Source of the DNA: Mugil cephalus
Lineage: Eukaryota; Chordata; Actinopteri; Mugiliformes; Mugilidae
Assembly: GCF_022458985.1 (NCBI RefSeq)
Contig: NC_061789.1
Coordinates: 19,262,357 to 19,326,356, forward strand
Reading direction: 5' to 3'
Length of the DNA stretch: 64,000 nucleotides
Shown piece after piece: positions 13,701 to 27,370 of the stretch. Below the pieces are notes generated by a model. That model saw only the letters and a program-made list of their open reading frames with translations. It did not search any database and was not told the origin of the DNA. Positions within the stretch are counted from its first letter, which is position 1, and the number at the start of each line of letters is the position of its first letter. A program made the translations under genes and the position numbers.

Positions 13701-16700
13701 GCTGATGAGGGAGTATTGAATTTGCACTTCAATTAGAGTGCTTATAAAGTGTGGATTACACAAGGACTCCAGGGCCACAGCTCTCACTCAATTACCACAG
13801 CGTACTTTGGGAGGAGGGACAGCAGACTTGAGGGGTGGACAGTGAAGGCACCGGGGTAAAGGAGCAAGGTGGCAGAAGTCAAACGTACTTTAAACTGGAT
13901 GGATCCACACAAAGGCAAGTGCAGACAAAAGGATTAAATGGGGAGAAACAACTGGAGGGAGATCCATCCATGTGTGACTCAGGTCTCCCCCTCCAAGTTC
14001 TACCCTTGAACACAACAAGGACGTCTGAAAGCACAAAGCCATTTCCGTTATTAAACTTCCCGGCACTGCACGACTTAGCACTACGCTGATTTGAAATTCC
14101 TGTGTATATGCCTACATTTCTATCTTCTGTGTTGCTTAAACAAGTCTCCTTCAAGTTGAAGGGGGTATACAGAAAAATGTGTTCAAAAGGAGCCAAAAAA
14201 AAAACTCAACAACGTGTTTGAGTCCCTGAGTAAATTCTCAAATGGATTATTGAGTCAATGAGTGAAAATCACCGGCCATTTAGAGTGGATTTGTCTGCAA
14301 GGCAGCGATAAACGACAGCTCGCCTTTCTACGGCTTAGCTCCTTGATTCTGAGAAGGAGATGCTTGAAGGACATGCTTTTAGAGTAAACAGGGCAATGGC
14401 ACAGAAGAAGAAAGGACGGTTTTCAATTAGATTGCTTGGCTGAACTTATAATGCGAGATGATATGACTGTGAATGTTTACACTCTTAAGAAGAGATGTTG
14501 ATGCGTAATGTCTGGTTGTGATTTTAAAGTGAAACGCGAAAAGAAACAAAGCTGGGTGTTATTATCTTCTGTCAAACTCTGAAATCCTTTCAGTAAATAT
14601 AACTTAAAGAGGCTGTTATAAAATACACATAGGAAGGTTTCTTGAATTCAGTTTAACAGTTACATGAATACAGCGCTAACTGGATATGTGGTTGAATAAA
14701 TAAAGGGAAACCTAATAGTTTTCTGCAAAAACAAAGGGATTTTATATCTCCACGTACCTTTAATCTCCCAGACTAGAGTCTCTTTTTTTTTTTTTTTGGC
14801 CTGTTTAGATCATCTCCTTCCCTTTTACCTTTCTCTCCCTCCCTCTCTCATTTCTACTGTCAACAAAGAATGTGCAAGCTTCCCACAGGCCCTAAAGGAA
14901 TCTCTCACACTGCACTCACATAATCACTTCAGACCCGGCTGTTTAGGCCGACATCTCCGCTGGGACTTACCAGCCGCATGCTGCAGGCCAAATCAGACCG
15001 CTGAGTTACAACAAAAAAACAAAACAAAACAAAACAAAAAAAAGCAACTGCAACAGAGAAACAAAGAAGCCAAAGTCGGACAGAAGAGCGTGACCGGTTT
15101 GAGAACATCAAGGACTGGTCTTTTGGCGGCTGAATGTCATACTCACCTCCTCTCTAATGGGATCATTGGGCGCCCTCCTGTATGAAAACGATAGACTTTA
15201 AGACGCTTCCTCGGTGCACACAATAAACACCCACACACTGAACACAGTCTGTCTGTTTGTGTGCGTCAGGTCAAGCATCATTCTACGAGCTCAATTTAAA
15301 TTTCACCATCCTTTCCAAAGAGCAAATGGGATCTAGAGCTCTATCTACTTAAATCAAAAAAAAGAAAAAAAAAAGCTGGCTTTAATGACATGTTTAATGA
15401 CTCCTTACACTGGCAAATGGGCTTTATTTGAAAGCTCCAGAGCCGTCAGAAAGAAGCCCTCGCTCGTCCAATTAGAGGCACCCTTTGGAAGACAGACTCC
15501 CTGTTCTAAACGAGGATCATTTTTTCACAGATAGGAAAGAAGAGCTGTTGGCGCTTGGTCCCTTGCTAATGTCAGGCTCAAACAGGCTGGAAATATATTT
15601 TAATTATCAAGGTGGGAAAATATTTTCGACAATGGCAAGGAGCAGCTGAAGCCTTCTGCGAACTGACAGCTTATAAAGAGAGAGTTCAATGTATATGTGG
15701 GATTAGTCTCAAGCTCTCCCCACTGTGCTTCACTCCTCTATACATTGTTTTGTGAATATTTGCATACCTTTCACCCACTATTTTGCTTCGTGAAAGTGCC
15801 TTTAGTTCACTTTCAAGTTTAATTAAGAGCAACTTTAGCTAATGCAACAGTGTGTGATGTTTGTGTATCTATTAAAGCCGCCTTAAAAAGTTGCATAGTT
15901 GCAAAAGTGTCTTTCTGCATTAGGCACACTTTTATGTTGAAAGTAATGCAACCTCGCTAGAAGTGCTGATGGCCTCAGCCAGACAAAATAATTAACAAGA
16001 TAAAAACATGTGAGACAAATTACAAAATGAAAGGTGCTTGTTTTTTCTCGGGCTGTTAACGAGCCCATTCTCCCACAGTTTGACAGGTTGACAGAATTGT
16101 TTGCAAAGTAAACATTTATACAGCGGCGACGAGGCTTTTAGGGTAAAAATGTGTGAGATGTGAGGTACAACAAGCTATTTTCGAGTTACTTTTCAAGTTA
16201 TTTATAAGTTCAAGCCAACATACAGTCAAAGTTGCATTATTCTATTTAGCTGTGTTGCCTATAAAGCTGCAGGACTCAGAGAAGACAGATCACATTAAGA
16301 AAAGTTAGAAACACGAGGATATACACGCAGATAAAACACGTTAGGAAACACATATGATACAAATATGATGACATGATTCATGTACGGCGGTGCATGATAC
16401 ATGATACATGATACAGCTCCTTTAACATACATAATGCCCATGTTAGCACACATGGGCAGTATTTGGTTACTGGTGCGTTTGTTAGCTTGTTTTGAGTTAC
16501 CTGGTTGCCTTGGTCCTTCCTGGTGAGCTGAGGGTGGAGCCAGCTGATCAGACTGTACCATGTGCTGACATAGCATGGGGCAAATTTAGTATTACTTTGT
16601 ATTTTAGTCGTAGTTCATGTTTGTTTGGCTAACCCTTGCATGTCTTTTGGTTTTATTAGTCACTGATCAGTTTCTTTGGTTAACGCAGGGTTTTGTTGAA

Positions 16701-18315
16701 GTTAAGCGTTGTTATATTTCTTTTCTAGTCCTATTTAAGTTTGTTATTTGGTGAAATAAAACTCTTTTTATCAAAAACACCTAATGATTACTACTGTATG
16801 GATAACAAGCAGACAGAGGCGGAAACTACATCAGTGATGATGCCCCTAGACTGATGACTGTTTGATAGTGGTTGTAGAGGCTTGTATGAAGCAGTGAATG
16901 GACAAGATAGAGTTACTGAACAGGAGAGCGAACGGGGAACAGAGAAGCGAGAGAACAGTGCATCGTCAGTGTTCCCCGGCAGATTAGGCCAACAACCAAA
17001 GCCATAACTCAGGGATTGTTAAATAATAAAAAAATAAATTGTAAGCCTTAATTGTCCCATAATGGGGAACTTGGTTCCTACCATTTGACCTGTTTTGTTA
17101 AGGGTATACCTATAAGCTTTATCAAAGAAGAACAATTTAAACCCAGCCTTAAGAAAAGAGGATGGCCCCCAAGAAGTAACTGCCTTTCAATCAAACTTTG
17201 AAACCACAATCAAGTCTGCACTTTGACGAGACCTGTTCTGTTGGGGGAAAATTGCACCGTGAGGTCTTCAAGATATAATTACTTTTAGTCAGGCCCTGCA
17301 CATGAGGAGATGAAATTTAAAACACCACTCTGCACCGCTCAGGGAGCCGGATGCTGAGGAGATGCTGAAAGTGCATTCACCTCGCTCACACCTCGCAAAC
17401 TTTTTGATGAACTAATGAAATTATCAGGGCTTTCTGACATTTGAAAACTATCTCCAGAGCAAAGAAAGACACACTGCTTTAATACATTCCACATATTTAT
17501 GCATACTGTATACTTAGATGCATGTGAAGGCTTTGGCCTAAAACTCATTACGCAAAGAAGCAGCATCATCGACATCATTTCCATTTGCTGTTTTGTGTCT
17601 TTCAAAGTGGAGTCATTAGCTTCAGCTGACACAGAGAGGACACTGGCTGTCCTTCAAGGTTTTGACACACTTGGCTTCATCATCCACACGCTGCACTACG
17701 GCTGTTTCCAACTCCCGAGATAAACATGAACAAGAAAGTAAAAGTGAGGACATGAAGAACAAACTGAGCAGAATCTGATCAATGGACACTTGATTGGCCA
17801 TTTCATTTAACCGTCGTGGTGGGGTTTCTGCAAAAGACTTGAGCTGACGCAATTTTCCACTCATTCGCAGCCAAAGCACACTGAACACGCACAAAACAAG
17901 CTTATCTGTTTTCCCGGTACAGCTGGGGCATAATGACCTCATGCCACAGGTCAAAACATTTTTCTGCCCTGCATCCCCCAAATGAGGCTGCCTCTGGTCA
18001 TTAGGGAACCAGTGATTTAAAAACACAGAAAAACAACCAGCGCCGTGGCCATTAAAGATGCCATCGACTTTTTAATTAAGTCTCATAAAGGGCCTATCAA
18101 TGTAAGGGCGGTAATGAAAGGCAGCGTAAAGCCAATCCCATCCCATTTCTATGTTCTTTGAGGCTTTAACAGATCTGTTCTCATTTCACACTATTAGAGA
18201 AGGTCTGAGACTGTAACACATCTCGGTAGGCATTGGTCTAATTTCTCATCATGTGCCATAATCCAGTTCTGTTTCATGTACGTTTTCTTTTTTTCTTAAC
18301 AACGCCACAATCAAA
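10800..18315. other. Intergenic stretch, no gene recognised
   Basis: No exon or RNA gene is supported. Parts such as 15380-15700 are low in simple repeats and mixed in composition, which is compatible with conserved regulatory DNA. This is only an impression and needs alignment to other fish. Short poly-T and poly-A runs occur near 14784 and 15010-15043. Confidence 0.5.
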
Positions 18316-18319
18316 GCAA

Positions 18320-18412
18320 CCAAAGTTTATTTATATAGCAGACAAACTGGCAAGATAAAGTGCTTCATGTGTAAGGCATAAAAAGGCTTTAAAGCAGCAA
18401 TAATAAATAATT
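18320..18412. mobile_element. Fragment of a dispersed fish retroelement
   Basis: The phrase CAAAGTTTATTTATATAGC followed by an AAGTGCTTCA-like segment and AT-rich ending matches, from memory, a short interspersed sequence seen very often in fish genomes. It is a fragment without coding capacity. The family name is not certain. Confidence 0.45.
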
Positions 18413-19637
18413 CTATATTAACAATGGATCACGTCACACTGCAGACTCCCCAATTCCCTCGCTGATAGTGTCTTTTTACATATTCTTTTAATGTCAGCAG
18501 TCCCATCGTTTGGCTCTTTCAGTCTCAGCAGGTGGTCGTTTTCAGTGGAGGAGCTCAGAAATAATTGACATTATTTTTCTTGCGTTGGACCAAACAAACT
18601 TATGAACATACTTTATGTGTGCGTTAAGCTGCGGTGGAGACAGCGCTTGGCTCCATGTATGCCGGATTAATTTGAAGTGAGTTAGAATTGCGGAGTTGTG
18701 TCAATAGTTTGCTTCTTGTTAAGCGGGTTCGTAACCAAACACTAGTGGTGTATGTTCCTTTTCTGCTGGATTATGTGGTGTATCTAAAGTAAAGGCTGCT
18801 TCCCAGTGTTTCTTTTTCTTTGCTCACATCAGTGAGTAAACCGGGCCCACACACCCTGAGATAGCTAAAGGCCAGCTGCAGGTGACAGATGTATATTCTG
18901 TCTGTAAATCTTTCAGTGCTCAGCAAACAAGTATTTTAAAGTCAGTCCAGTGATATCAGTGCAGTGATCTGAGGACTGTAGAACTGTGATTTACTTTCCT
19001 AGCCTGCATCTGTGCTCCAGTACTAGCAGTCGGGCTGTATTTTTGGAAAAACCTGTAAAGACACCATTACACTTAGTGTAACTAACTTGAATAAGCTTTT
19101 CTTAGTTAATTGGTCCTTACATAACAGCTTTATTTTCACTGTGTTATGCTGTATTTTGTTTAAAATGACTGATTTTAATCCTACACCAAGCTCTCTGACT
19201 TACTTTTCTGGTGTTGGTATAAGCTAATAGTTTCTCTTTAAGAATAAAAATATAGTAGTTTTGAGATGCAAAAAAAAAAAAAAAGAAAAAAAAGAGAGAG
19301 ATGACAAAAAATGCATGACCTGGATTGACAACTTTGAATTCTCTGACCGCCAACGCCAAGCCTTGCATCATTCCTTTGATTCCTTCTGTAGAGGAAGCAT
19401 CTGGAGGGGAGGTGATGTTGGAGAATGTTCACTCGCCTCACACATGGGGCAGGTCGGTCACAGTGACCTCAAATCACACACACAAAGTTCTGAACAGCAC
19501 CGAGGCTACCAGGGTGCACTGACAATCCGACCTCCTTATCTCCAGCAGGGGCGAGATATCGGGTGCTTCATCCAGCAGATGAAACTTCGTCGACGAGAAA
19601 GTGAGAGAGAACAGTGTCATGCTAGGAACTGGAAAGC

Positions 19638-19709
19638 ATATATATATATATATATATATAGATATATATATACATATATATATTATATATTATATAATAT
19701 TATATATAA

Positions 19710-19744
<35 letters not shown>
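19638..19744. repeat. (TA)n microsatellite, imperfect
   Basis: Long alternating TA with interruptions such as TATTATATATTATATAA. The Tyr-Ile ORF that reads through it is an artefact. Confidence 0.95.
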
Positions 19745-19747
<3 letters not shown>

Positions 19748-22700
19748 GAATATTGTAATTTTACACAATTACAATATGCAACACAATTACCATGAATTTT
19801 ATTTTAAGAGGCAACTGGTGTGAGAAATTGAAATGATAATTTAAACTTGATGACATTAGCTTCATCATATAGCGCTATGATCCTTTCTGAAATGCATTTT
19901 GCCGGCCTTGTTGCTCGTGTTCCAGTGTCAATCTCTGCTATTTGCATAAAGATACCAAAACAAGCAGGAGAACGCAGCAACCTCTGCTCTGAGGACAATA
20001 TAACAAGATAAGTAAAAGCTCCTTTTAAGCAACATTTGCAGTATAAATATTCATGACAGCGGATGTAGTCAATCCCTCTGAGAGTCAACACGGCAGTGTG
20101 CAGTGCTGTACTCTGCAGCTTTCACTGTCTTTAGGCTCATTGTTATGGTTAGCTGGTCTGCCTCGTAGAGTTATTCTAGCTCTCAATATACCAACATATA
20201 AAACCATAATTTACAGCTCTCAACGATGCGCTGTCTCCTCAATGAGAAATAGCAACGGGATAGCTCAAGAGAAAGCTCCAGAGACCACAGACCAAAAAAG
20301 AGCTAAAATCCTAAATAATACTGGACTTTTAATTCACAAGAAAGATTTAGCAACAAAAAGGACTCCCATGAGATACTCATCTGGCTTTGTGTCTGCTGGA
20401 TATGTAAGTATCCTAACTAGCATTAGATGTTTTTATGTCTGGAGATAAGAAAAACATAGCACATATCTTAAAAAGAAGACATAGTGAACCTCATGAATCT
20501 ATTAGATGAGAGTTGATGCCTTAAACTGTATCAATCAGTTTAATTACATAATAAATATGTGAAGAGACTTTCTTGATCCATGAAATAGGGCTCGCATCAA
20601 CTCAGGCTGCATATTGTTAAAGTACACTATGTGCGGGGTATAATGATATGTGTGACTTTTGACTTGTGCAACTTACTGAAAGTGTTTTTTGTATAATAGA
20701 TTTGATGAACACACGCTGTTCAGCTCGTTTAGCATGAGTAAAATAGGCTCGTGTTTTGCTCCCATGTATTTGTGGAATAAGTTGGGCGATTCTCTTCTCC
20801 CTGCGCACAGCGTGCTGCTTCACTAATCAAAGACCTTGAGGACATTATCTTCAACCAATTGCATAAAGGCAGGAGAAAGAAGGTAATGGGGTTAGCATTA
20901 TAAATCAGTCCACAAGAAACTCTATTATTGGTAAAGTAATGGGGACTGACGCTGTTTGTAAGCTTCAGCTGTTTGCCTAATTGCAGATCTACGAGCAACA
21001 TTGGCTCTCATTTACATATGCAAATTCTAAGCAGGCCAGCAGAGCTGTTCTTGGCAATGCTTGTGTTTGCCTGCAGGAAGAGAAAATGGGCTGTGGCGAG
21101 AGAAAGAGGGAGCGAGATAAACAAACACGTGGAAACTGAAAAGGGAAATGGAGAGGATCATTTAAAAAGTGATGAGCAGAAACCGAGGCGGAACTCTCGG
21201 GGTGAAGTGGCAGCCTAGCAGAGGTGGTGGATGGATAAGGAGGAGGGCTTCGGAACACAAGAAGCTCGAGACTTCACCTGAGCGCACAGCAGCTGTCAGA
21301 CAAGTAAATAAAAGAATGTGTTGCTCTTTCCTGTAGGTTAAACCTGAGAGCACCCCTACAGATTGTCTGACAGTTGCAAGTGTCCTCAGGGCAACTTCCC
21401 TGCTAAGTTCAAGGACTCTCAGCCTCACACTGATGTGCTCAGATGTGCACAGATGCTGCCTTGCCTGAGACTGTGATCTGCTAGCATTAGTGGCACTGTG
21501 TGTTACTAATTCATATAGACAGCTGGGGACAGTAGGAGCAGGTCCCCAGTGCTTTAACGGCTTCCAGACAGCATGCCGTCAGCTAATATTTCTGAGGCAA
21601 GCGCTTGTGTGTCGAGGAGAAATTAATAGTACAACTGAGGAAGAGGGATTTTTTTCCCACACTCTGTAAAAGCAATGAAACGACACACACTTTGATCCTT
21701 ATTGTTCCAGAGAGATGTCGGTATACAGCGACGGAAAGCCAAAAGCTTAAAGTTCAAACTCACTTTTATAGAAAAAAAAAAATCTAACTTAGTTTAAAGG
21801 AATAGTTGGGAACATTGTTACATAAACAAATACTCGTCTTTTTAGTGTCTATCCCTAAATATGAGAAGCAATCTCTGTGTCTGATTATATCAATCAGTGA
21901 CAGAAATAATATCACATAAAAGTGATTCAAGCCTATTCCCAGTTCATGAATATACATTAACTCCTCCAATCATCTACAGCCTGGTTAGAGGAAAGACATT
22001 GGCATGCAGGAATTTATACATTTTCCATCTCATGTACAGCTTGGCGGAAATATAATTAAAAAGGAAATTGGTGGTTAGCCTTTGGAATAACCACCTAACT
22101 GCACCTACATCATCTGACTAATGAATTAGCTTGAAGCTAGACAAGGAGACAAAAAAAAATGAGAAAAAAATGAGAAAAAAAAACGCTTCTTGCATGTTTG
22201 CAGTTTAATTGAAAGAGAGTGCTTTTAAATAAACTCGGTCAAAGCCTGTAAACACATTGGGCTGAAAACAAGTGGCTCTCACTGTGGTTTGTGGAATAAT
22301 GATGGCGTTACTTGAAGCAGCATCCAGATATGCTGCCGATTGAAGGAATGAAAGGAAGTTACTGATATACAATTAATGCAGGCTGGCAGCAGAGCAGGCT
22401 GGTTTCTCTGGTCAGTCTCTCTGACTCCTTTTGCCTGTTTCATATACACACTGACACAGAGGCTCAATGCAGGAGGAATATCGATAAAATTCATTGTCAC
22501 GTCGCCTCACAATCCATCCCACTCTCTTTCTGTTGACAGTCTCCTCCTCTTTCATTCTACTGATCTTCAGGCTGTCCTAATTCAGAGATCCTCCCACTGT
22601 ACCCACTCTATTACACATCCTCCTGATTCTTCACCCGTTCATTTTATTATTTTGTTTGTACACACGCTTTTACAAAATTTGGTGTCCATAACAAAGGAGG

Positions 22701-25700
22701 CTGAGTAACAGGCCAGAAATTAATCCTGCTCTCACATGATAAAGCTTCTAGTGTTTGAGGACGTGAGCATGTTTGTTGCATATTCTTTTTTAAATTCTCA
22801 ACATGTCTCATCCTCGACCCAGTTACAGCTTTACTGTTTCAGTCCTTGTGTGGGGAAAATTACATGAGATTTTGTTACAAGGCCTTGAGTGAAGGTGCTC
22901 CACTGCACGTATCTGTTAAAGATGAAGTCTGTATATAGATCCTGGAGAGTACTATTACATATGAGGAAGAATATGAAAGCTTTTGTACTACAAGCATCGT
23001 GATTTAATCAGTTGGAGCTGAAGGCTACAAGTCTGAAGAGAAATCTGATCCCATTCCTCAACCCTGCTCCAGGCTAACGGCTCAAGGCTAGATTAGCCAC
23101 TAATAGAGTAACAATGTTGGTGGTTGAGTTGCATTGTGGGTAATGCAGACACCAGGTTTCAAGAAGGGGAACAACACTTTAATCCTTTTTGCTTTAAATC
23201 ATGTGTTGCAAATTCAGTTGTGTCTTTTTAGAGCAAAACTTACATTGTTGAAAAAAAAAATAAAAATAAAAAAAATAAATCCAGTTCAGCACCACGGACA
23301 GCTCCAATGCGAAATTTGTCAAACATAACCATACAGAGAGAATTCAAACTATTTTTAATTGAACATTTTCTTGGGCCAAAGTGACACTATAATGAGCATG
23401 TTAAGTTTCCACAGATGAATGCAGATCTTTGAATGCCTACAAAAACACATTCCCTCCACGAATCAATAATCCAATATGTTCAGTCAGAGAAAACAGATGA
23501 TCAGTAGATAGGTACCACGCAGTGCCAAAAGGCGCCTCCATCACGCCTGGCTCGCACACTTCAAGGAAAGAGAGGGCCCGCCAAAAAGCATCTCCAATGA
23601 CTGCCAATCTCCTCCAGTAATGATAATACTGGAGACAAATGAAGGCAATAACTGGCAATAGGATTAGACCTCTTATAAAAGTGTGAAAGGGGAGATTTGG
23701 GGCATCTCTCTCAAACTGTACTGTACTGTACGGTGGCACAGAGCAGTGCAGTGACAGAAAGTCGGAGACTATTTTTAATAGCTGACATTACCAATTGTTA
23801 TGCAGTTTTATTCTGCATGCTAATTAACTGTCTAAGACTAAAAAATTTACTTTCACTGGTTTTGAGCTGATGATAAGCGTAGCGTTTTGGTCAACCTTAA
23901 AATAAAGAATAAAAAAATCACTAACAAAAAACTAATTCTGCTTTGCTATGCTGTCTTCTGATTACTTATCTAGCACCATTTTAGCTATAAAAGGTCACAT
24001 AAGTCACATTTGCATTGTTATTGACGCTATATAAATAAAATTGAATTGAATTGTATCTATCATGGCTTCCAAATATATTTCAGATTTTTCCTGTTCTTTT
24101 TAAACTGGAGTCACCTAAAATCTTTAGAAGTCCATTGGCATTGTCCCTCAAAAAAACCTAGTACCACATACAGTATCTGGCACATCTGAAATGAAATAAA
24201 ACTCTAATATTCAGCCCTTTCACACTTAGTACAATTTGTACACGCTGTTAGGAATCAGATGCTTCATCTTTAATAGTAGCAGGTGCTCATGGAGGTGTGG
24301 TATCACACCTTCAAATACATATTTCCACCTCATTTAATTTCCACTGACTTCAGAACTTGGGAGCTGGTCACGTACCGTTTATTACCGCAGTGCACATTAC
24401 CCAAGGTTTTTTTTCAAATGAGACGTTTTTTTGAGCCATTGATTTCCATCCAATGAATGCAATTTGGTGCATTGTATTACTTATCCCATACACCGTGCTG
24501 TGTACATTTTCCCTTTAGTTTTCGCTATTTTCTCTCACACAAAATGTACATTATCTAGCTGTAAATAAAAGCATATTACTGACAATGCAATGAGAAATCC
24601 TCTTGTAAATGTTTCATATATGGAGGACTGCAAATTAATACACACCGTCTGGTCTTTCCAGTCATCGTGGAATGAAACCACCATTACTGTGGCTTAATGC
24701 ATTTCATAAAAGAACGTACCGAGGCTTTGTCAACAAACAATCTATGTCATCAAACAGAACCCAACTGCACATCTATTAAAGTTAATCATGGTAAATAGAT
24801 GGACATTGGGTCCACCGAGAGCTGAGATTAAACCCAGCAGGCAGCCAATACAAACAAAACTCTGCAATGGAGCTAATATGCACACAACAACAAATAGGAA
24901 TATCATTTTTGTACTGAACATTCATCCGTGTCTTTACGTGACCGGGGGTGTTTTTGAGTGATGAATTTACATTTGCACAAGTCACTCAATGTCCTGACTT
25001 CAGATCAAAAGTTAAACATGTATTGTCCATTTTCTTTTAATTTCCACTTGCAAGGGGGAAGCGAGTTCACGCTTCACATGACGTTATGAAAGCACCATAT
25101 AGGATCTCATTTGCATGTTATTTGGGGTAAGCCTACCTCCAGCTGCTGTTGCCTTCAAAACTTCTTCAGAGATTACAGGAAACATGGGGCGCGCTTTTAA
25201 ATTGGCTGCCTCTGATTTTAAAGGGAACAAAACACAAGGGATGTTATTCAGAGGCAGAGTAGTAGTAAGGACCGTAAACAAAAGCAACCTTTAGTAGAAT
25301 ATATTCAAGAAGAAAATGTGGAATGAAACAAGTTTGACCACAGCAGCAGTTTAACAATAATGAGCCACATTTCAACCAAAACAATGCACGCAGTGCTGTG
25401 GAGATCCGTGTTGTAGCCAAGGAAATTCAATTAAGTTAACCTCCTGTTTCACTTTGGACCTTTAGAAGTCATTAGTGCTGGTCTGTTTATGGCAGAGCTC
25501 TTTTTTGTGGGTGTGTATTTCTGCCGTTTTGTAAGTGCACACCAGCTCCGAAAACCAGTGTCTATGACCATATTACATTTAGATTTGAGGCTCGTTCCTA
25601 ATGTGAGACGTCAAACCCTCCAGTGTTATGATTGCGGCTGAAATTTTGCATCTGCAAGTTGCATTTTGCCCTTTTGCTTTTATTGCTCGTCCGCACTTTA

Positions 25701-26929
25701 AAGGAACGTTAAATCTTACATGAATTTGATTAAATGTAACAGCATGGGCATAATTATGTTATGGGACAGACGAAAAGCCCTCCAGTAGGCTAATGTGCCT
25801 GTAGTTGCTGCTCACTCGACTTCAGATGGGAGCCAGTAGGCCTAATTGGCTACATACAGCCTAATCAGACTTGCTGGATTGTCTTGCTTAACATTTTATC
25901 CCCATCCTTGTATCAATTTTCAACTAAATTAGCCTAGTCCACGAGAGATGTAGCAGAATTAGGCAGCGGTGGAGAGGAGGGGCCGCTATTGCCACGTTTT
26001 ACTCCACCACCGAAATATGCGTAGCCTGTCACAATGAAGGCTTAGCAGTAATGTCATTCAGAGGCAAATGAGTAAATACAAAGGCTAGTGTGATCTGTTG
26101 TAAATGCATCAAAGCTAACAAATGATTGTTCATTTTACTGCCACTTCATCCAGCTTCGAAGTCAAAACAGTAACAGTAAATTCCTATGACTACAGTTTTG
26201 GAGGCCTTTGCATGGACTCGGTGTTCAAAAAAGCAGTGATGCTTTAAATTTGCAATGTTGTCAGAAACTGGCAGAATGAGGGCTAAAGAGATAGTATCCT
26301 TTAAATTACTTTTCAAAGTCATTTCGGTCAATAAAATTTGAAAACATAGTCGGAAGATCCTTTAAAAAAATAAATAAACTTACCTCTTCCATATCACTCA
26401 GCCTGCAACATTCCTTTTTAATTAAGCAGCGGAATCATTAAAATACACTAATAAATAATAACCAGTGGAACAACCAAGGATGATAGCCTTATAGACAAAC
26501 ACAAAAATTAAATGTCTGTTCTCATTTTCAAATGCTAATCCATAAAACAAATAAATATATATTGGTAACGTTGCAGGCCTTTAATAAACAACTCTAAAAC
26601 CTGTTGGTCAAACTTCCCACTGGGCCTCAACACTAAATGCATTTGACACAATGCATGTGGTGTCTTAAATGATTGGCCTTTTTCTTCAGTTCGAGCTTTT
26701 CGCCCTCTGAAAGCACAAAAATACTTTTGTGATTTGTCTTTTGTTTACACCCCTCCGCAGACTACCCATGCTTCATTTTTGCCGTCATTGATTTAGTATT
26801 GAATTTCAGAAGTGTAGACTGAAGACAGCAGCGAGAGTAGAACGGTGCAGGCAGCAGAACAAAATCTTTGATCAGAGCCGTGTAGAGGCACGGAGAAATG
26901 TAAGCACATTTCCTTTTTCTTTTTTTTTT

Positions 26930-27370
26930 ATTTTGGGGCCACACTATAAAATCACAGAAGAAAAGGAGAAGGTGGAGGTGCGGGTGACGAAAAAACGACA
27001 GGAGGCTTTGAGCTGTCTGAGCCGCGGTGACGGGGAGGAGACAGGAAAGTTTCCTCGGCTGTGGGCAGATGCTGGTTGCAGTGCCAGCTGGTGGGGGGTG
27101 GGCCCACCTGTCTCTCCCCGTCTCCCTCTTCTCTGCCGTGGAGGAAGCGACAGATGGAGTCCGAAGGTTCTGCTCTGGTCCCAGCGCTGCTTCTCGAGTC
27201 CATCCAGCTCTCTCCCGGCCCAGCCTGGCGGCATCGTGCCAGGGGAACACGGAGACCGCGCCCGGCCCCAGCCCTCCGCCGCAACAAGGGTCAACTGCTT
27301 ACAGAGAGGGGTCGCCCTGGCACCCTCGCTCTCACACAAACACTCTGCTGCCTCCCGGTGGATGTCAGCG
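26930..27370. other. GC-rich patch, open in several frames
   Basis: This roughly 440-bp segment is clearly richer in G+C and CpG than its neighbours. Frames of about 110-165 codons are open on both strands, as expected where stop codons are rare. None of the translations resembles a known domain. It could be a CpG island, an exon of an unknown gene or a recently inserted sequence. Confidence 0.4.

Noticed and set aside
16378..16414. Short direct repeats (GATACAT) resembling a spaced array
   Set aside because: Only three or four small tandem units with no spacers. It is not a CRISPR array, which would also not be expected in a vertebrate.
19261..19749. Plus-strand ORF of 162 codons
   Set aside because: It starts in a poly-A tract and ends in the TA microsatellite. 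The middle shows no family features.
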